NCBI RefSeq assembly: GCF_964246085.1
Contig: NZ_CAXTPD010000013.1
From: Brotaphodocola sp003480315
GTDB lineage: Bacteria > Bacillota > Clostridia > Lachnospirales > Lachnospiraceae
Strand: one strand, 5' to 3'
Length of the DNA: 64,000 bases
The stretch's first letter is position 1, and the number at the start of each line of letters is the position of its first letter. The notes under the pieces were generated by a model, which searched no databases, had not been told where the DNA came from, and saw nothing but the letters and a program-made list of their open reading frames with translations. This document shows positions 34,930 through 44,162 of the stretch, in pieces. The position numbers and the translations under genes were made by a program.

Positions 34930-37242
34930 ATGGAAGATACAAAGATTATAACCATGCCGGTGATCGCCCTCCGGGGGCTTACCATGCTTCCAGAGATGAC
35001 TATCAGCTTTGATATCAGCCGAAAGAAGTCGATCGCGGCTGTGGAAAAGGCGATGGTCGGTGACCAGAGAGTCTGCCTGGTGGCACAGAAGGATCCGGAA
35101 ATCATGGATCCGTCTCTGGACCAGCTTTACCACATTGGCACGGTTTCTTACATAAAGCAGCTTGTAAAAATGCCGGGCGGCATAGTCCGCGTCATGGCAG
35201 AAGGCCAGGAACGCGCTGAGCTTCTTGATCTTGACAGCACAGAGCCGTCCCTGATGGGCGAAGTCCTGTTTACGCAGGAACAGGAGGCAGACGTTGACGG
35301 TGCTGCAGCGGAGGCTATGTCCCGCATCCTGAAAGAAAAGCTGGAATCCTATGGACACCAGCATCCGAAATTTGCCAAGGAGATCCTGCCTGGCATGATG
35401 GTATGTGAAGATCTCGAGAGTTTGATGCTTAAGATGGCCAGTGACCTTCCGTGGGATTACAGGATCCGGCAGGCATATCTGGAAGAGGCTACGCTGGCGG
35501 GCCAGTACGAGGTACTGCTCTCAAATCTGATCCATGAGATTGAGGTATCCCAGATCCACAGGGAGCTGCAGGAAAAGGTTAAGGAGAATATTGACAAAAA
35601 CCAGAAGGATTACATTTTGCGGGAGCAGTTGAAGGTAATCCGGGAGGAGCTTGGCGAGGATCCTTTATCGGATGCAGATGAGTACGAAAAGCAGCTGGCA
35701 TCCTTAAAGGCAGATAAAGAGGTCAAGGAGAAGCTCCAGAAGGAGATTGACCGCTTAAAGGGTATGCCGGGCGGTGGTCAGGAGAGCAATGTCATCCGCA
35801 CCTATATCGAGACCCTGCTGGAGCTTCCGTGGAATAAAATATCGAAGGACAACAACGATATCAGGCATGCAAAGCAGATCCTGGAGGAGGACCATTATGG
35901 TCTCGAGCAGGTGAAAGAGCGGGTGCTGGAGTATCTTGCGGTCCGCGTTCTGGCAAAGAAGGGCAACAGCCCGATCATCTGCCTGGTAGGACCTCCGGGA
36001 ACGGGAAAAACGTCTATTGCCCGCTCTGTAGCGAGGGCCCTGAATAAAAAGTATGTGCGCATCAGCCTGGGCGGTGTCCATGATGAAGCGGAAATCCGCG
36101 GCCACAGAAAGACCTACGTTGGGGCCATGCCGGGCCGTCTGGTAGACGGACTGCGCCAGGCGGGTGTATCCAATCCGCTGATGCTTTTGGATGAGATCGA
36201 TAAGGTCAGCAGTGACTACAAGGGAGATACGTCCTCTGCTCTCCTGGAGGTCCTGGACGGCGAACAGAACGTGAAGTTCCGCGATCATTATGTGGAGCTT
36301 CCGATCGATCTTTCCAATGTTCTGTTTATTGCCACAGCCAATACGACCCAGACTATTCCGGGACCGCTGTTAGACCGTATGGAGGTCATTGAGGTTAACA
36401 GCTATACAGAAAATGAGAAGTTCCATATTGCCCGCAATTACCTGGTGGAGAAGCAGAAAGACCGCTGCGGCCTGAAGAAAGACCAGCTGGTAATCTCAGA
36501 TTCCGCGCTGAAAAAGATCATCCATAATTATACCCGTGAAGCCGGTGTCCGAAATCTCGAGCGCCGCATAGGAGAAATCTGCAGAAAGACGGCAAGAGAG
36601 TACCTGGAGCATAAAAAAGAGCACATCCGTGTGACAGAATCCAATCTGGAAAAATATCTTGGCAAGGAAAAGATTACCTTTGAGGATGCCAATGAGGAGG
36701 ATCAGGTTGGTATTGTCCGGGGACTTGCATGGACCAGTGTGGGCGGTGACACCCTTCAGATCGAGGTGAATGTCATGCCGGGTAAGGGCGAGTTAAAGCT
36801 TACCGGCCAGATGGGCGATGTCATGAAGGAATCTGCCATGACTGCATTGACTTACGTGCGCTCCATCTGTCCGCAGTACGATGTGCCGGATGATTATTTT
36901 GCAAAGCATGACATCCATATTCATATCCCGGAGGGAGCAGTTCCGAAGGACGGCCCGTCAGCAGGAATTACCATGGCAACCGCCATGTTCTCAGCCGTTG
37001 TTAACCGCAAGGTCCTGGCTAAAGTAGCCATGACAGGTGAGATCACGCTGCGCGGCCGTGTACTTCCGATCGGCGGCCTGAAGGAGAAGATCCTGGCTGC
37101 GAAAATGGCTCACATGGAGACTGTTCTGGTTCCGGAGAAGAACCGCGCGGATATTGCGGAGCTCTCCCGGGAAATCACAAAGGGACTGACCATTCTCTAT
37201 ATGAAGAGCATGGAGGATGTGCTGGCTGCAGCACTTGCATAA
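34930..37242 (+). CDS. lon: Lon protease (LonA)
   Basis: ATG 34930 follows TTAGGAGGAACC and gives 770 residues. It has the LON substrate domain (1-200), coiled region, AAA+ core with Walker A GPPGTGKTS and Walker B MLLDEIDKV, and the protease domain with the Ser in PKDGPSAGITMATA and Lys in LKEKILAAKMAH. Both dyad residues are present. It degrades damaged and regulatory proteins in the cytosol. ysxC follows after 21 bases. Confidence 0.96.
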   Translation: MEDTKIITMPVIALRGLTMLPEMTISFDISRKKSIAAVEKAMVGDQRVCLVAQKDPEIMDPSLDQLYHIGTVSYIKQLVKMPGGIVRVMAEGQERAELLDLDSTEPSLMGEVLFTQEQEADVDGAAAEAMSRILKEKLESYGHQHPKFAKEILPGMMVCEDLESLMLKMASDLPWDYRIRQAYLEEATLAGQYEVLLSNLIHEIEVSQIHRELQEKVKENIDKNQKDYILREQLKVIREELGEDPLSDADEYEKQLASLKADKEVKEKLQKEIDRLKGMPGGGQESNVIRTYIETLLELPWNKISKDNNDIRHAKQILEEDHYGLEQVKERVLEYLAVRVLAKKGNSPIICLVGPPGTGKTSIARSVARALNKKYVRISLGGVHDEAEIRGHRKTYVGAMPGRLVDGLRQAGVSNPLMLLDEIDKVSSDYKGDTSSALLEVLDGEQNVKFRDHYVELPIDLSNVLFIATANTTQTIPGPLLDRMEVIEVNSYTENEKFHIARNYLVEKQKDRCGLKKDQLVISDSALKKIIHNYTREAGVRNLERRIGEICRKTAREYLEHKKEHIRVTESNLEKYLGKEKITFEDANEEDQVGIVRGLAWTSVGGDTLQIEVNVMPGKGELKLTGQMGDVMKESAMTALTYVRSICPQYDVPDDYFAKHDIHIHIPEGAVPKDGPSAGITMATAMFSAVVNRKVLAKVAMTGEITLRGRVLPIGGLKEKILAAKMAHMETVLVPEKNRADIAELSREITKGLTILYMKSMEDVLAAALA

Positions 37243-37263
37243 AAGGAAAAGTGAGGAAGAACG

Positions 37264-37887
37264 ATGATTATTAGAAAAGCGGAATTGGAGACGGTCTGCG
37301 GCATTACCAGTACATTGCCGGAAAATCTTCTGCCGGAATTTGCCTTTGCCGGGAAGTCCAATGTTGGAAAATCTTCCCTGATCAATGGCCTGCTGAACCG
37401 CCGTGCGCTGGCGAGGACTTCCTCACAGCCCGGAAAGACCCAGACGATCAATTTTTATAATGTCAATGATGATCTGTATTTTGTTGATCTTCCGGGTTAC
37501 GGATATGCAAAAGTATCAGTTGAGGTAAAAGCAAAATGGGGCAAGATGATCGAGCGTTATCTGAAAAAATCGAAGATGCTAAAATGCATCTTCCTGCTCA
37601 TTGATATACGCCATGATCCGTCAGCGAACGATAAGCTGATGTATGACTGGATCGTATCCAATGGCTACAAGCCGGTTATCATTGCCACGAAGCTGGACAA
37701 ATTGAAACGCAGCCAGATCCAGAAGCATGTGAAGATGGTCCGTGAAGGACTCGGTCTTGCGAAGGAGGATATTCTGATCCCGTTTTCCGCCGAGACCAAG
37801 CAGGGAAGAGATGAAATCTGGGCGCTCATTGAGTCTTTGCAGAATCCGGCTCCGGAAATGGCAGAACCGATGACAGAGTCTGAATAA
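37264..37887 (+). CDS. ysxC: YsxC/EngB, ribosome-assembly GTPase
   Basis: A 207-residue GTPase: G1 AGKSNVGKSSLING, G2 TSSQPGKTQTINF, G3 DLPGYGYAKV, G4 ATKLDKLKR, G5 SAET. EngB proteins are essential for large-subunit assembly. The lon-ysxC order is common in Firmicutes. Translation signal GTGAGGAAG precedes the start. Confidence 0.96.
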   Translation: MIIRKAELETVCGITSTLPENLLPEFAFAGKSNVGKSSLINGLLNRRALARTSSQPGKTQTINFYNVNDDLYFVDLPGYGYAKVSVEVKAKWGKMIERYLKKSKMLKCIFLLIDIRHDPSANDKLMYDWIVSNGYKPVIIATKLDKLKRSQIQKHVKMVREGLGLAKEDILIPFSAETKQGRDEIWALIESLQNPAPEMAEPMTESE

Positions 37888-37992
37888 CATCAGACAGATT
37901 TTACGAAGATTTCACTTGAGTGTTTTTAAAATGTGTGATACGTTGTAACTATTCTATACATTCTATAAAGAAAAGTAAGGAGGATCTGTTAT

Positions 37993-38463
37993 ATGTCTCA
38001 GGAATACATTACATTTACAATTGGCAGCAAAAAGAACATTGCACTGATCGCTCATGACAACGAAAAACCGAAGCTCATTGAATGGTGCAGGGAGCATAAA
38101 GACGAACTTATGAAGCATAATCTTTACGGCACCGGCACAACGGCCCGCATGATCACGGACCAGACCGGTCTTACCGTAAAAGGCTACAACAGCGGCCCTC
38201 TCGGCGGTGACCAGCAGATCGGAGCCAAGATCGTAGAAGGCGTGATTGACTTTGTAGTATTCTTTTCCGATCCGCTGACGGCACAGCCTCACGATCCGGA
38301 TGTGAAGGCCCTGATGCGTATCGCTCAGGTCTACGACATTCCTATGGCGGTCAATAAGGCCACCGCGGACTTCATGATCACATCCTGTTTCATGAACAGA
38401 GATTATCAGCATGAGGTCATCAATTTCAAACGGAATATCGAGGAACGGGCAGAAACCTTATAA
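37993..38463 (+). CDS. mgsA: Methylglyoxal synthase
   Basis: A 156-residue protein with the MGS motifs IALIAHDNEKPKLIEWC, NLYGTGTTARMI, SGPLGGDQQIGAKI (catalytic Asp region) and FFSDPLTAQPHDPDVKALMR. It turns dihydroxyacetone phosphate into methylglyoxal as a phosphate-releasing bypass of glycolysis. TAAGGAGG precedes the start; a terminator follows. Confidence 0.95.
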   Translation: MSQEYITFTIGSKKNIALIAHDNEKPKLIEWCREHKDELMKHNLYGTGTTARMITDQTGLTVKGYNSGPLGGDQQIGAKIVEGVIDFVVFFSDPLTAQPHDPDVKALMRIAQVYDIPMAVNKATADFMITSCFMNRDYQHEVINFKRNIEERAETL

Positions 38464-38477
38464 GCTGCCTGAAACTG

Positions 38478-38505
38478 AGGACGCGTTGCAGGCGCGTCCT
38501 TTTTC
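38478..38505 (+). terminator. Terminator after mgsA
   Basis: AGGACGCG (38478-38485), loop TTGCAGG, CGCGTCCT (38493-38500) and a T-run to 38505. The dipeptidase ribosome site follows 12 bases later, so some readthrough is plausible. Confidence 0.85.
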
Positions 38506-38529
38506 GAATCTGAACAGGGAGGATGTATT

Positions 38530-39519
38530 ATGAAGGTTGTGGATATGCATTGTGATACCATTTCGGAGCTTTTGCATATAAGAAAGCAGTGGGAGCATGA
38601 CACCATGCTGGAGAATCATCTCCAGATCGATTTGAACAAAATGCAGAAGGGAGATTATCTTCTGCAGAATTTTGCCATGTTTGTGCATCTCGGACGTGAG
38701 AAGGATCCGTTTTATACGGCAATGAAACTGATCGATCTGTTTTACACGGAACTGGAACCATATTCCGACCGGATCGGCATCGTAAAGAACTGGAAGGAGA
38801 TTGAAGAGAACCGGAAGGCCGGAAGGATGTCAGCCCTGCTGACCCTCGAAGAGGGAGGCGTCTGCCGCGGTGATCTTTCCTGCCTGCGGGATTTTTACCG
38901 GCTGGGGGCCAGAATGATGACGATCACCTGGAACTTCCCAAATGAGCTTGGATTTCCAAACGGAAAAGATGAGAGTGTGACTCCGGCCCGGGCCATTCCG
39001 GATACGGTGCATGGACTGACGGAAACCGGCATTGCCTTTGTGCAGGAGATGGAACGGCTTGGCATGATCATAGATATTTCGCATCTGAACGATGCAGGCA
39101 TCTGGGATGTATTCCGCTACACGAGAAAGCCGTTTGTTGCCAGTCATTCGAATGCGCGAGCGCTGGCCGGGCATCCGCGCAATCTGACGGATGAGATGAT
39201 CCGTGCCCTGGCTGATCGGGGCGGTGTAGCCGGAATCAACTATTTTGATGCCTTTGTGAAAGACCGCGTGGACGGAAAAGCAGCTCTTTCTCTTTGCAGG
39301 GATATGGTGGCACATATGAAGCACATGAAACAGGTCGGCGGAATCGGCTGTATTGGTCTTGGATCAGATTTTGATGGATTTGGAAGTCCGGTTGAAATGA
39401 AAGACTGCTCCGGAATGCAGCTCCTGGCAGATGAGATGAGCCGTGAAGGCTTTTCCACCGGAGAGATCGAAGCAGTCTTTTCTGAAAATGTATTGCGTGT
39501 ATATAAGGAATTGTTATAA
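38530..39519 (+). CDS. Peptidase M19 family dipeptidase
   Basis: A 329-residue metalloenzyme of the renal/membrane dipeptidase family. Metal-site motifs are DMHCDT at the start, LTLEEGG, DISHLND, ASHSNARAL and GLGSDFDGF. Bacterial relatives cleave dipeptides, including some with D-residues. No signal peptide is seen, so it is probably cytosolic. Its stop overlaps the minus-strand citG end by 6 bases, with no terminator between them. Confidence 0.92.
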   Translation: MKVVDMHCDTISELLHIRKQWEHDTMLENHLQIDLNKMQKGDYLLQNFAMFVHLGREKDPFYTAMKLIDLFYTELEPYSDRIGIVKNWKEIEENRKAGRMSALLTLEEGGVCRGDLSCLRDFYRLGARMMTITWNFPNELGFPNGKDESVTPARAIPDTVHGLTETGIAFVQEMERLGMIIDISHLNDAGIWDVFRYTRKPFVASHSNARALAGHPRNLTDEMIRALADRGGVAGINYFDAFVKDRVDGKAALSLCRDMVAHMKHMKQVGGIGCIGLGSDFDGFGSPVEMKDCSGMQLLADEMSREGFSTGEIEAVFSENVLRVYKELL

Positions 39520-40398
39520 ACCGTTTTCCAGACGGTACAGCAGTATGGTGACAGCCAGAAGATCGGCGCAGCCGCCGGGACTGACATTCAAGTGGATAAA
39601 TTTCTGATTCAGCTTTTTCAGAGCCTCCATTCCCTGCTGGGTGGAGGCTCCGCCCATCTTCAGGATCAGGGCAGACTCGGATTTGACATATCCCTGTGTC
39701 ACGGTGTTGGTCCGGCTTAAGACATTGGTGTCATCGACATTGGCCATGAGCGTCAGAAGTGTGTCCAGGTAAGCTTCGTTTTCGGTCTGGCCTGCAGAGA
39801 AGGCAGTCCGCATTGCTGGAAGAGAGAGCGTGCGGATCGAAGGAAAGCCCTTCTGCGCTTCTCCGCGGATTCCCTTGTTGCTGTAGCGCAGATAGAGCAG
39901 CTCTCCGTTAGTCTTCGGATTCTTCCGGTCGATTTTCTGAAAATCCTTTCGCACGGCATCATAACAGAGATACCCGGCAAGCATCAGGATTTTTTCCGCG
40001 TCAAAGTGTTCGTAGCGCCGGTAGAAGAGACCGGCTGCTGCTGCAATGGTGCCCATGGAAAAAATCATGCCCTTGTGAGTGTTTACGCCATCTGTGGCAG
40101 CGAACATAGCTTTTTCTGCCTCGATTCCGGTAAGACGGATGGCTTCGAACAGCATATTGTAATCATGGGATTCCCATGCTGTACCCTGTTCGAACATCTG
40201 AGTCAGATATGGGACAATGGCAGCTGTGCTGGCCTCAAAGGTTGCATAGTTCATATCGGCGTGGGCACCGCTGTCGCAGCGGTCTACCAGGCCCGGCTTT
40301 GGTGTGGCGCCTACTTCCGCCATCAGTGCGTAGGCACATGTTTCTGAAAAAACAGAAGAGATCATAATCCCTGAATTCCTCCCCAATACAGATATCAT
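39514..40398 (-). CDS. citG: CitG, triphosphoribosyl-dephospho-CoA synthase
   Basis: A 294-residue protein with family motifs EVGATPKPGLVDRCDSGAH, DGVNTHKGMIFSMG, DTNVLSRTNT and LNVSPGGCADLLAVT. CitG makes the precursor of the citrate lyase prosthetic group. The first ATG (40398) overlaps the citX stop by one base (TAATG), indicating coupling; ATG 40365, with GGAGG 12 bases upstream, is an alternative. No citD/E/F genes are in the window. Confidence 0.92.
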   Translation of the reverse strand: MISVLGRNSGIMISSVFSETCAYALMAEVGATPKPGLVDRCDSGAHADMNYATFEASTAAIVPYLTQMFEQGTAWESHDYNMLFEAIRLTGIEAEKAMFAATDGVNTHKGMIFSMGTIAAAAGLFYRRYEHFDAEKILMLAGYLCYDAVRKDFQKIDRKNPKTNGELLYLRYSNKGIRGEAQKGFPSIRTLSLPAMRTAFSAGQTENEAYLDTLLTLMANVDDTNVLSRTNTVTQGYVKSESALILKMGGASTQQGMEALKKLNQKFIHLNVSPGGCADLLAVTILLYRLENGL

Positions 40399-40904
40399 TA
40401 CAGGTCTTTTAAGATATGGCCGATCTCGGCCGTGAGCTCTGCCACGCTGTGACGGCGGCTGCGGCTGCAGGCATGGGCAGGTTCTTTACACAGCAGGCAG
40501 GTCCTTGACGGGCGGCCAAGCTCTTCCCTGGAGACCTTGCTGCCGTCAGGCCGGATGACATCAATATCGAACAGGCGGCCAAGGCGGTCCTGGTCTTCCA
40601 GAGTGACCATCAGTGTCTTGATGAATTCCGGATTTGCGTCTATGCAGTAGAACGCCTCATATCCGGTTTTTTCTTTGATCGTTTCCATATGCTGGACCAG
40701 AACCAGGCGGTCCTTCAGCAATGCCTCGATCCGCCGGCAGCCGGTGGCAAATGCCTGGGGAACACCATCCGGGACTTTTACCGGACCCGGGATGTTCAAG
40801 GTGAAACTGATCAGACTTTTTTTGTATTGCTGCAGCAGTCTGGTCTGCAGAGCAGAGCGGCGTTCGCGGGCAGCAAGCATTTCCTGCAGGCTAACTTCTT
40901 CCAT
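40398..40904 (-). CDS. citX: CitX, holo-citrate lyase synthase
   Basis: Start at 40904 (MEEVSLQEMLAARERRS) gives 168 residues; AGGGGGA precedes it. The motifs FTLNIPGPVK, FYCIDANPEF, RLFDIDVIRPDG and LGRPSRTCLLC match CitX, which moves the prosthetic group onto the citrate lyase acyl-carrier subunit. It leads the citXG pair. Confidence 0.9.
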   Translation of the reverse strand: MEEVSLQEMLAARERRSALQTRLLQQYKKSLISFTLNIPGPVKVPDGVPQAFATGCRRIEALLKDRLVLVQHMETIKEKTGYEAFYCIDANPEFIKTLMVTLEDQDRLGRLFDIDVIRPDGSKVSREELGRPSRTCLLCKEPAHACSRSRRHSVAELTAEIGHILKDL

Positions 40905-41184
40905 AAAAATCCCCCTGTGCATAAATAAATTTATATATGCCAATAAAGCTTCTTATTTCATTCGCATGGCAAAAGCTTTTCACGATCATTTGGCAGAAAT
41001 CGGATTTGAACGCCATCGGTTTTGAAACAGAAGCTGTATTGGATCTCAGAACACTACTTAGTTGTTACGTATATAATTATAGGTGAATACTATATAAAGT
41101 GCAAATACTTAATAAGTTATGACCTATATAAAGATGTCCCTATCACTTTAATGCGTTGAATCCACATGAAATTAAAGCTTTAAA
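40905..41184. other. Gene-free region between citX and the TrpX-like operon
   Basis: This divergent, AT-rich spacer should contain the citX promoter on the minus strand, but no convincing -35/-10 pair was found there. A 19-codon ORF (MAKAFHDHLAEIGFERHRF) at 40965-41024 may be a gene remnant. No T-box or riboswitch was recognised. Confidence 0.4.
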
Positions 41185-41213
41185 TTGACGTAGTGCTCAA
41201 AGTGTAGTATGAT
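41185..41213 (+). promoter_or_regulatory. Promoter of the TrpX-like ABC operon
   Basis: TTGACG (41185-41190), 17 bases, TATGAT (41208-41213), 61 bases before the start codon. Confidence 0.7.
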
Positions 41214-41274
41214 GGAAAAAGTTCAATCGTTTTGCATTGAAGCCAGAATATGAGATAAAAGGGAGAGATGTATT

Positions 41275-42330
41275 ATGAAAAAGACAAAGAAAGCACTCGC
41301 ACTGATCCTGGCCGGACTGATGACCGCATCCATGACCGCATGCGGCTCCGGTAAAGCTGCAGAAACCACACAGGCTGCTGCAGATACTGCTGCAGAAAAA
41401 GCAGACGAGACAAAAGCAGATGAGACAAAAGAAGAGGCTTCAGCTGACGGAGCTTCCTATAAAGTGGGTATCTGCCAGCTGGTACAGCATGTGGCGCTGG
41501 ACGCAGCGACAGAAGGCTTCAAAGATGCTCTGACTGAGGAATTCGGTGACAAGGTGACCTTTGATGAGCAGAATGCCCAGGGTGATTCCAATACCTGTTC
41601 TACCATCATCAACAATTTTGTCGCAGAGGATGTTGACCTGATCCTTGCGAACGCAACGCCGGCCCTTCAGGCAGCACAGGCAGGTACCGATACCATTCCG
41701 GTTCTCGGAACCGCAGTTACTGAGTATGGTGTGGCACTTGGCATTGATGATTTTAACGGAACTGTCGGCGGAAATATTTCCGGAACCGCAGATCTGGCGC
41801 CGCTGAATGAGCAGGCAGCCATGTTAAAAGAGCTGTTCCCGGATGCAAAGAACGTTGGTCTGTTATACTGTTCCGCAGAGGCAAACTCCCAGTATCAGGT
41901 AGATACCGTAAAGGCGGAGCTGGAGAAGCTTGGCTATACATGTGAATATTACGCATTCTCTGATTCCAATGACCTGGCAACCATTGCCACGAACGCAGCA
42001 AACAGCTGTGATGTGATTTACATCCCGACTGATAATACTGCTGCAGCAAACACTGAGATCATCAACAACATCTGTCAGCCGGCAGGGGTGCCGATCATTG
42101 CAGGTGAGGAAGGAATCTGCAGCGGATGCGGCGTGGCTACTCTGTCCATCAGCTACTACGACCTCGGTGTGGCAACCGGCAAGATGGCTGTGAAGGTCCT
42201 GACCGGTGAAGCTGACATTTCTGAGATGCCGATCGAGTATGCTCCGCAGTTTACCAAGAAATATAACAAGACCATCTGTGAGGCTCTTGGCATTACCGTT
42301 CCGGATGATTATATTGCGATCGAGGAGTAA
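41275..42330 (+). CDS. TrpX-like ABC transporter substrate-binding lipoprotein
   Basis: A 351-residue lipoprotein (signal ending MTAC, then an Ala/Glu/Lys-rich linker) with a PF04392-type binding fold: YKVGICQLVQHVALDAATEG, VDLILANATPALQAAQ, VPIIAGEEGICSGCG and SYYDLGVATGKMAVK. In related bacteria this family (TrpX) is linked to tryptophan or other aromatic solutes, but no regulatory element here confirms the ligand. Permease and ATPase genes follow directly. Confidence 0.85.
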   Translation: MKKTKKALALILAGLMTASMTACGSGKAAETTQAAADTAAEKADETKADETKEEASADGASYKVGICQLVQHVALDAATEGFKDALTEEFGDKVTFDEQNAQGDSNTCSTIINNFVAEDVDLILANATPALQAAQAGTDTIPVLGTAVTEYGVALGIDDFNGTVGGNISGTADLAPLNEQAAMLKELFPDAKNVGLLYCSAEANSQYQVDTVKAELEKLGYTCEYYAFSDSNDLATIATNAANSCDVIYIPTDNTAAANTEIINNICQPAGVPIIAGEEGICSGCGVATLSISYYDLGVATGKMAVKVLTGEADISEMPIEYAPQFTKKYNKTICEALGITVPDDYIAIEE

Positions 42331-42337
42331 CTGACAT

Positions 42338-43243
42338 ATGATGAGTTTGATAAATGCCCTGCCTGGCGCAGTGGCACAGGGCCTGATCTGGGGCATTATG
42401 GCGATCGGAGTGTATCTGACCTTCCGTATCCTGGATATCGCAGATCTGACCGTAGACGGATCCCTCGGAACCGGCGGTGCGGTATGTATTATGCTGATGC
42501 TGTCCGGGCAGAATGTATGGGTAGCCATGGCAGGCGCAACGGCAGCCGGCATGGCAGCCGGCCTTGCAACCGGAATCCTTCATACCTTTATGGGGATCCC
42601 GGCGATCCTGGCCGGAATCCTGACCCAGCTTGGTCTGTATTCCATCAATTTAAAGACCATGGGGAAGGCAAACCAGGCAATCAACGTCGACAAGTATGAC
42701 CTGCTGGTTTCCCTGCGCTTTATCCGGAAGGTTCCGTTTTATAAAAACACGATCCTGATCGTGGCGATTGCGATCATTATTCTGATCGTTGTCTTATACT
42801 GGTTTTTTGGTACTGAACTTGGCTGCTCCTTACGCGCTACCGGCTGCAACGATAAGATGGCCCGCGCACAGGGCATCAACACTGATTTTAACCGGGTGCT
42901 GGGACTTATGATCTCCAATGGTCTGGTAGCACTTTCCGGAGCCATGCTCTGCCAGTATCAGGGCTTTGCAGATATCAATATGGGCCGCGGTGCTATTGTC
43001 ATCGGCCTGGCTGCAGTTATCATCGGTGAAGCGATCTTTGGAAAAGTGTTCCGCAATTTTGGCTTCAAGCTGCTTGCGGTTGCTCTGGGCTCGATCATCT
43101 ATTACCTGGTTTTGCAGGTCGTGATCTGGCTCGGCATCGACACAGATCTGTTAAAGCTGTTATCCGCAGGAGTTGTTGCCGTGTTCCTGGCTATCCCTAC
43201 CTGGAAGAGCCGCTATTTTTCAAATATGGGAAAGAGAGGGTAG
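42338..43243 (+). CDS. TrpY-like ABC transporter permease
   Basis: A 301-residue membrane protein of the BPD_transp_2 family, about eight segments. Blocks include TFRILDIADLTVDGSLGTGG, GIPAILAGILTQLGLYSI, RATGCNDKMARAQGINTDF and GRGAIVIGLAAVIIGEAIFG. It starts 7 bases after the binding-protein stop with GAGGAG overlapping that stop; ATG 42341 is also possible. Confidence 0.9.
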   Translation: MMSLINALPGAVAQGLIWGIMAIGVYLTFRILDIADLTVDGSLGTGGAVCIMLMLSGQNVWVAMAGATAAGMAAGLATGILHTFMGIPAILAGILTQLGLYSINLKTMGKANQAINVDKYDLLVSLRFIRKVPFYKNTILIVAIAIIILIVVLYWFFGTELGCSLRATGCNDKMARAQGINTDFNRVLGLMISNGLVALSGAMLCQYQGFADINMGRGAIVIGLAAVIIGEAIFGKVFRNFGFKLLAVALGSIIYYLVLQVVIWLGIDTDLLKLLSAGVVAVFLAIPTWKSRYFSNMGKRG

Positions 43244-43249
43244 GAACGT

Positions 43250-44047
43250 ATGCTGGAGATAAAAAATATCACAAAAACCTTCAACAAGGGAACCGTCAAT
43301 GAAAAGAAGGCGCTGCGCGGTGTGAATCTCACATTAAATGACGGGGATTTCGTAACGGTGATCGGAGGCAACGGTGCAGGAAAATCCACATTGCTGAACG
43401 CGATAGCCGGTGTCTGGCCGGTTGACAGCGGTGCCATTGTCATAGACGGAAAGGATGTCACAAGACTTCCGGAATATAAGCGTGCCGCATTTCTCGGCCG
43501 TGTTTTTCAGGATCCGATGAACGGAACCGCGGCAACCATGGGAATTGAGGAAAATCTGGCTCTGGCTTTGCGGCGCGGAAGATTGCGAAGCTTAAAGCCG
43601 GGAATCAAAAACGAAGAACGCAAGCTTTATGTTGATATGTTAAAGAGGCTTGGCCTTGGTCTGGAGGACCGTCTCACCTCTAAGGTGGGACTTCTTTCCG
43701 GCGGACAGCGTCAGGCACTGACGCTTCTTATGTCCACCTTGCAGCGTCCAAAGCTTTTGCTTTTAGATGAGCATACCGCGGCGCTGGATCCGAAAACCGC
43801 AAAGAAGGTGCTGGATCTGACGGCAGAAATGGTGGAAGAGCAGAAGCTTACCACTCTTATGATCACGCACAATATGCGTGATGCCATTCACATGGGCAAC
43901 CGCCTGATCATGATGCATGAAGGAAATGTCATTTATGATGTGGCTGGGGAGGAAAAGAAGAATCTTACCGTGGATGACCTGCTGCATAAATTTGAGGAGG
44001 CCAGCGGCGAGGAGTTTGCAAATGACCGTATGATGCTTGCAAAATAA
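43250..44047 (+). CDS. TrpZ-like ABC transporter ATP-binding protein
   Basis: A 265-residue single ABC domain: Walker A GGNGAGKSTLLNAIAG, Q-loop VFQDPMNGTAATM, signature LSGGQRQALTLLM, Walker B LLLDEHTAALDP (His where Pro is usual) and the switch His in MITHNM. It energises the transporter with the two preceding products. Confidence 0.92.
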   Translation: MLEIKNITKTFNKGTVNEKKALRGVNLTLNDGDFVTVIGGNGAGKSTLLNAIAGVWPVDSGAIVIDGKDVTRLPEYKRAAFLGRVFQDPMNGTAATMGIEENLALALRRGRLRSLKPGIKNEERKLYVDMLKRLGLGLEDRLTSKVGLLSGGQRQALTLLMSTLQRPKLLLLDEHTAALDPKTAKKVLDLTAEMVEEQKLTTLMITHNMRDAIHMGNRLIMMHEGNVIYDVAGEEKKNLTVDDLLHKFEEASGEEFANDRMMLAK

Positions 44048-44064
44048 AAGACTGGTACAGAATG

Positions 44065-44104
44065 ACCGGCAGTGTGTAAATGATTTGGCACTCTGCCGGT
44101 TTTG
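44065..44104 (+). terminator. Terminator of the TrpXYZ-like operon
   Basis: ACCGGCAGTGTG (44065-44076) pairs with CACTCTGCCGGT (44089-44100) with one mismatch, followed by TTTT. Its right arm overlaps the next gene's promoter. Confidence 0.75.
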
Positions 44105-44113
44105 TGCTATACT
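44085..44113 (+). promoter_or_regulatory. Promoter of the cytidylate-kinase-like gene
   Basis: TTGGCA (44085-44090), 17 bases, TATACT (44108-44113). The -35 and spacer lie within the terminator hairpin of the upstream operon. Confidence 0.7.
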
Positions 44114-44162
44114 AAAGATAATAAATACAGTTGGATTTTGATTTCCCAAAGGAGGATTTCTT

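Noticed and set aside
41001..41025. GGATTTGAAC-like sequence resembling a reversed tRNA T-arm
   Set aside because: The flanking bases cannot form the T-stem or acceptor stem, and no cloverleaf fits on either strand.
41040..41274. Possible T-box upstream of the TrpX-like operon
   Set aside because: No T-box sequence or antiterminator/terminator pair was found, and the promoter is only 61 bases from the start.
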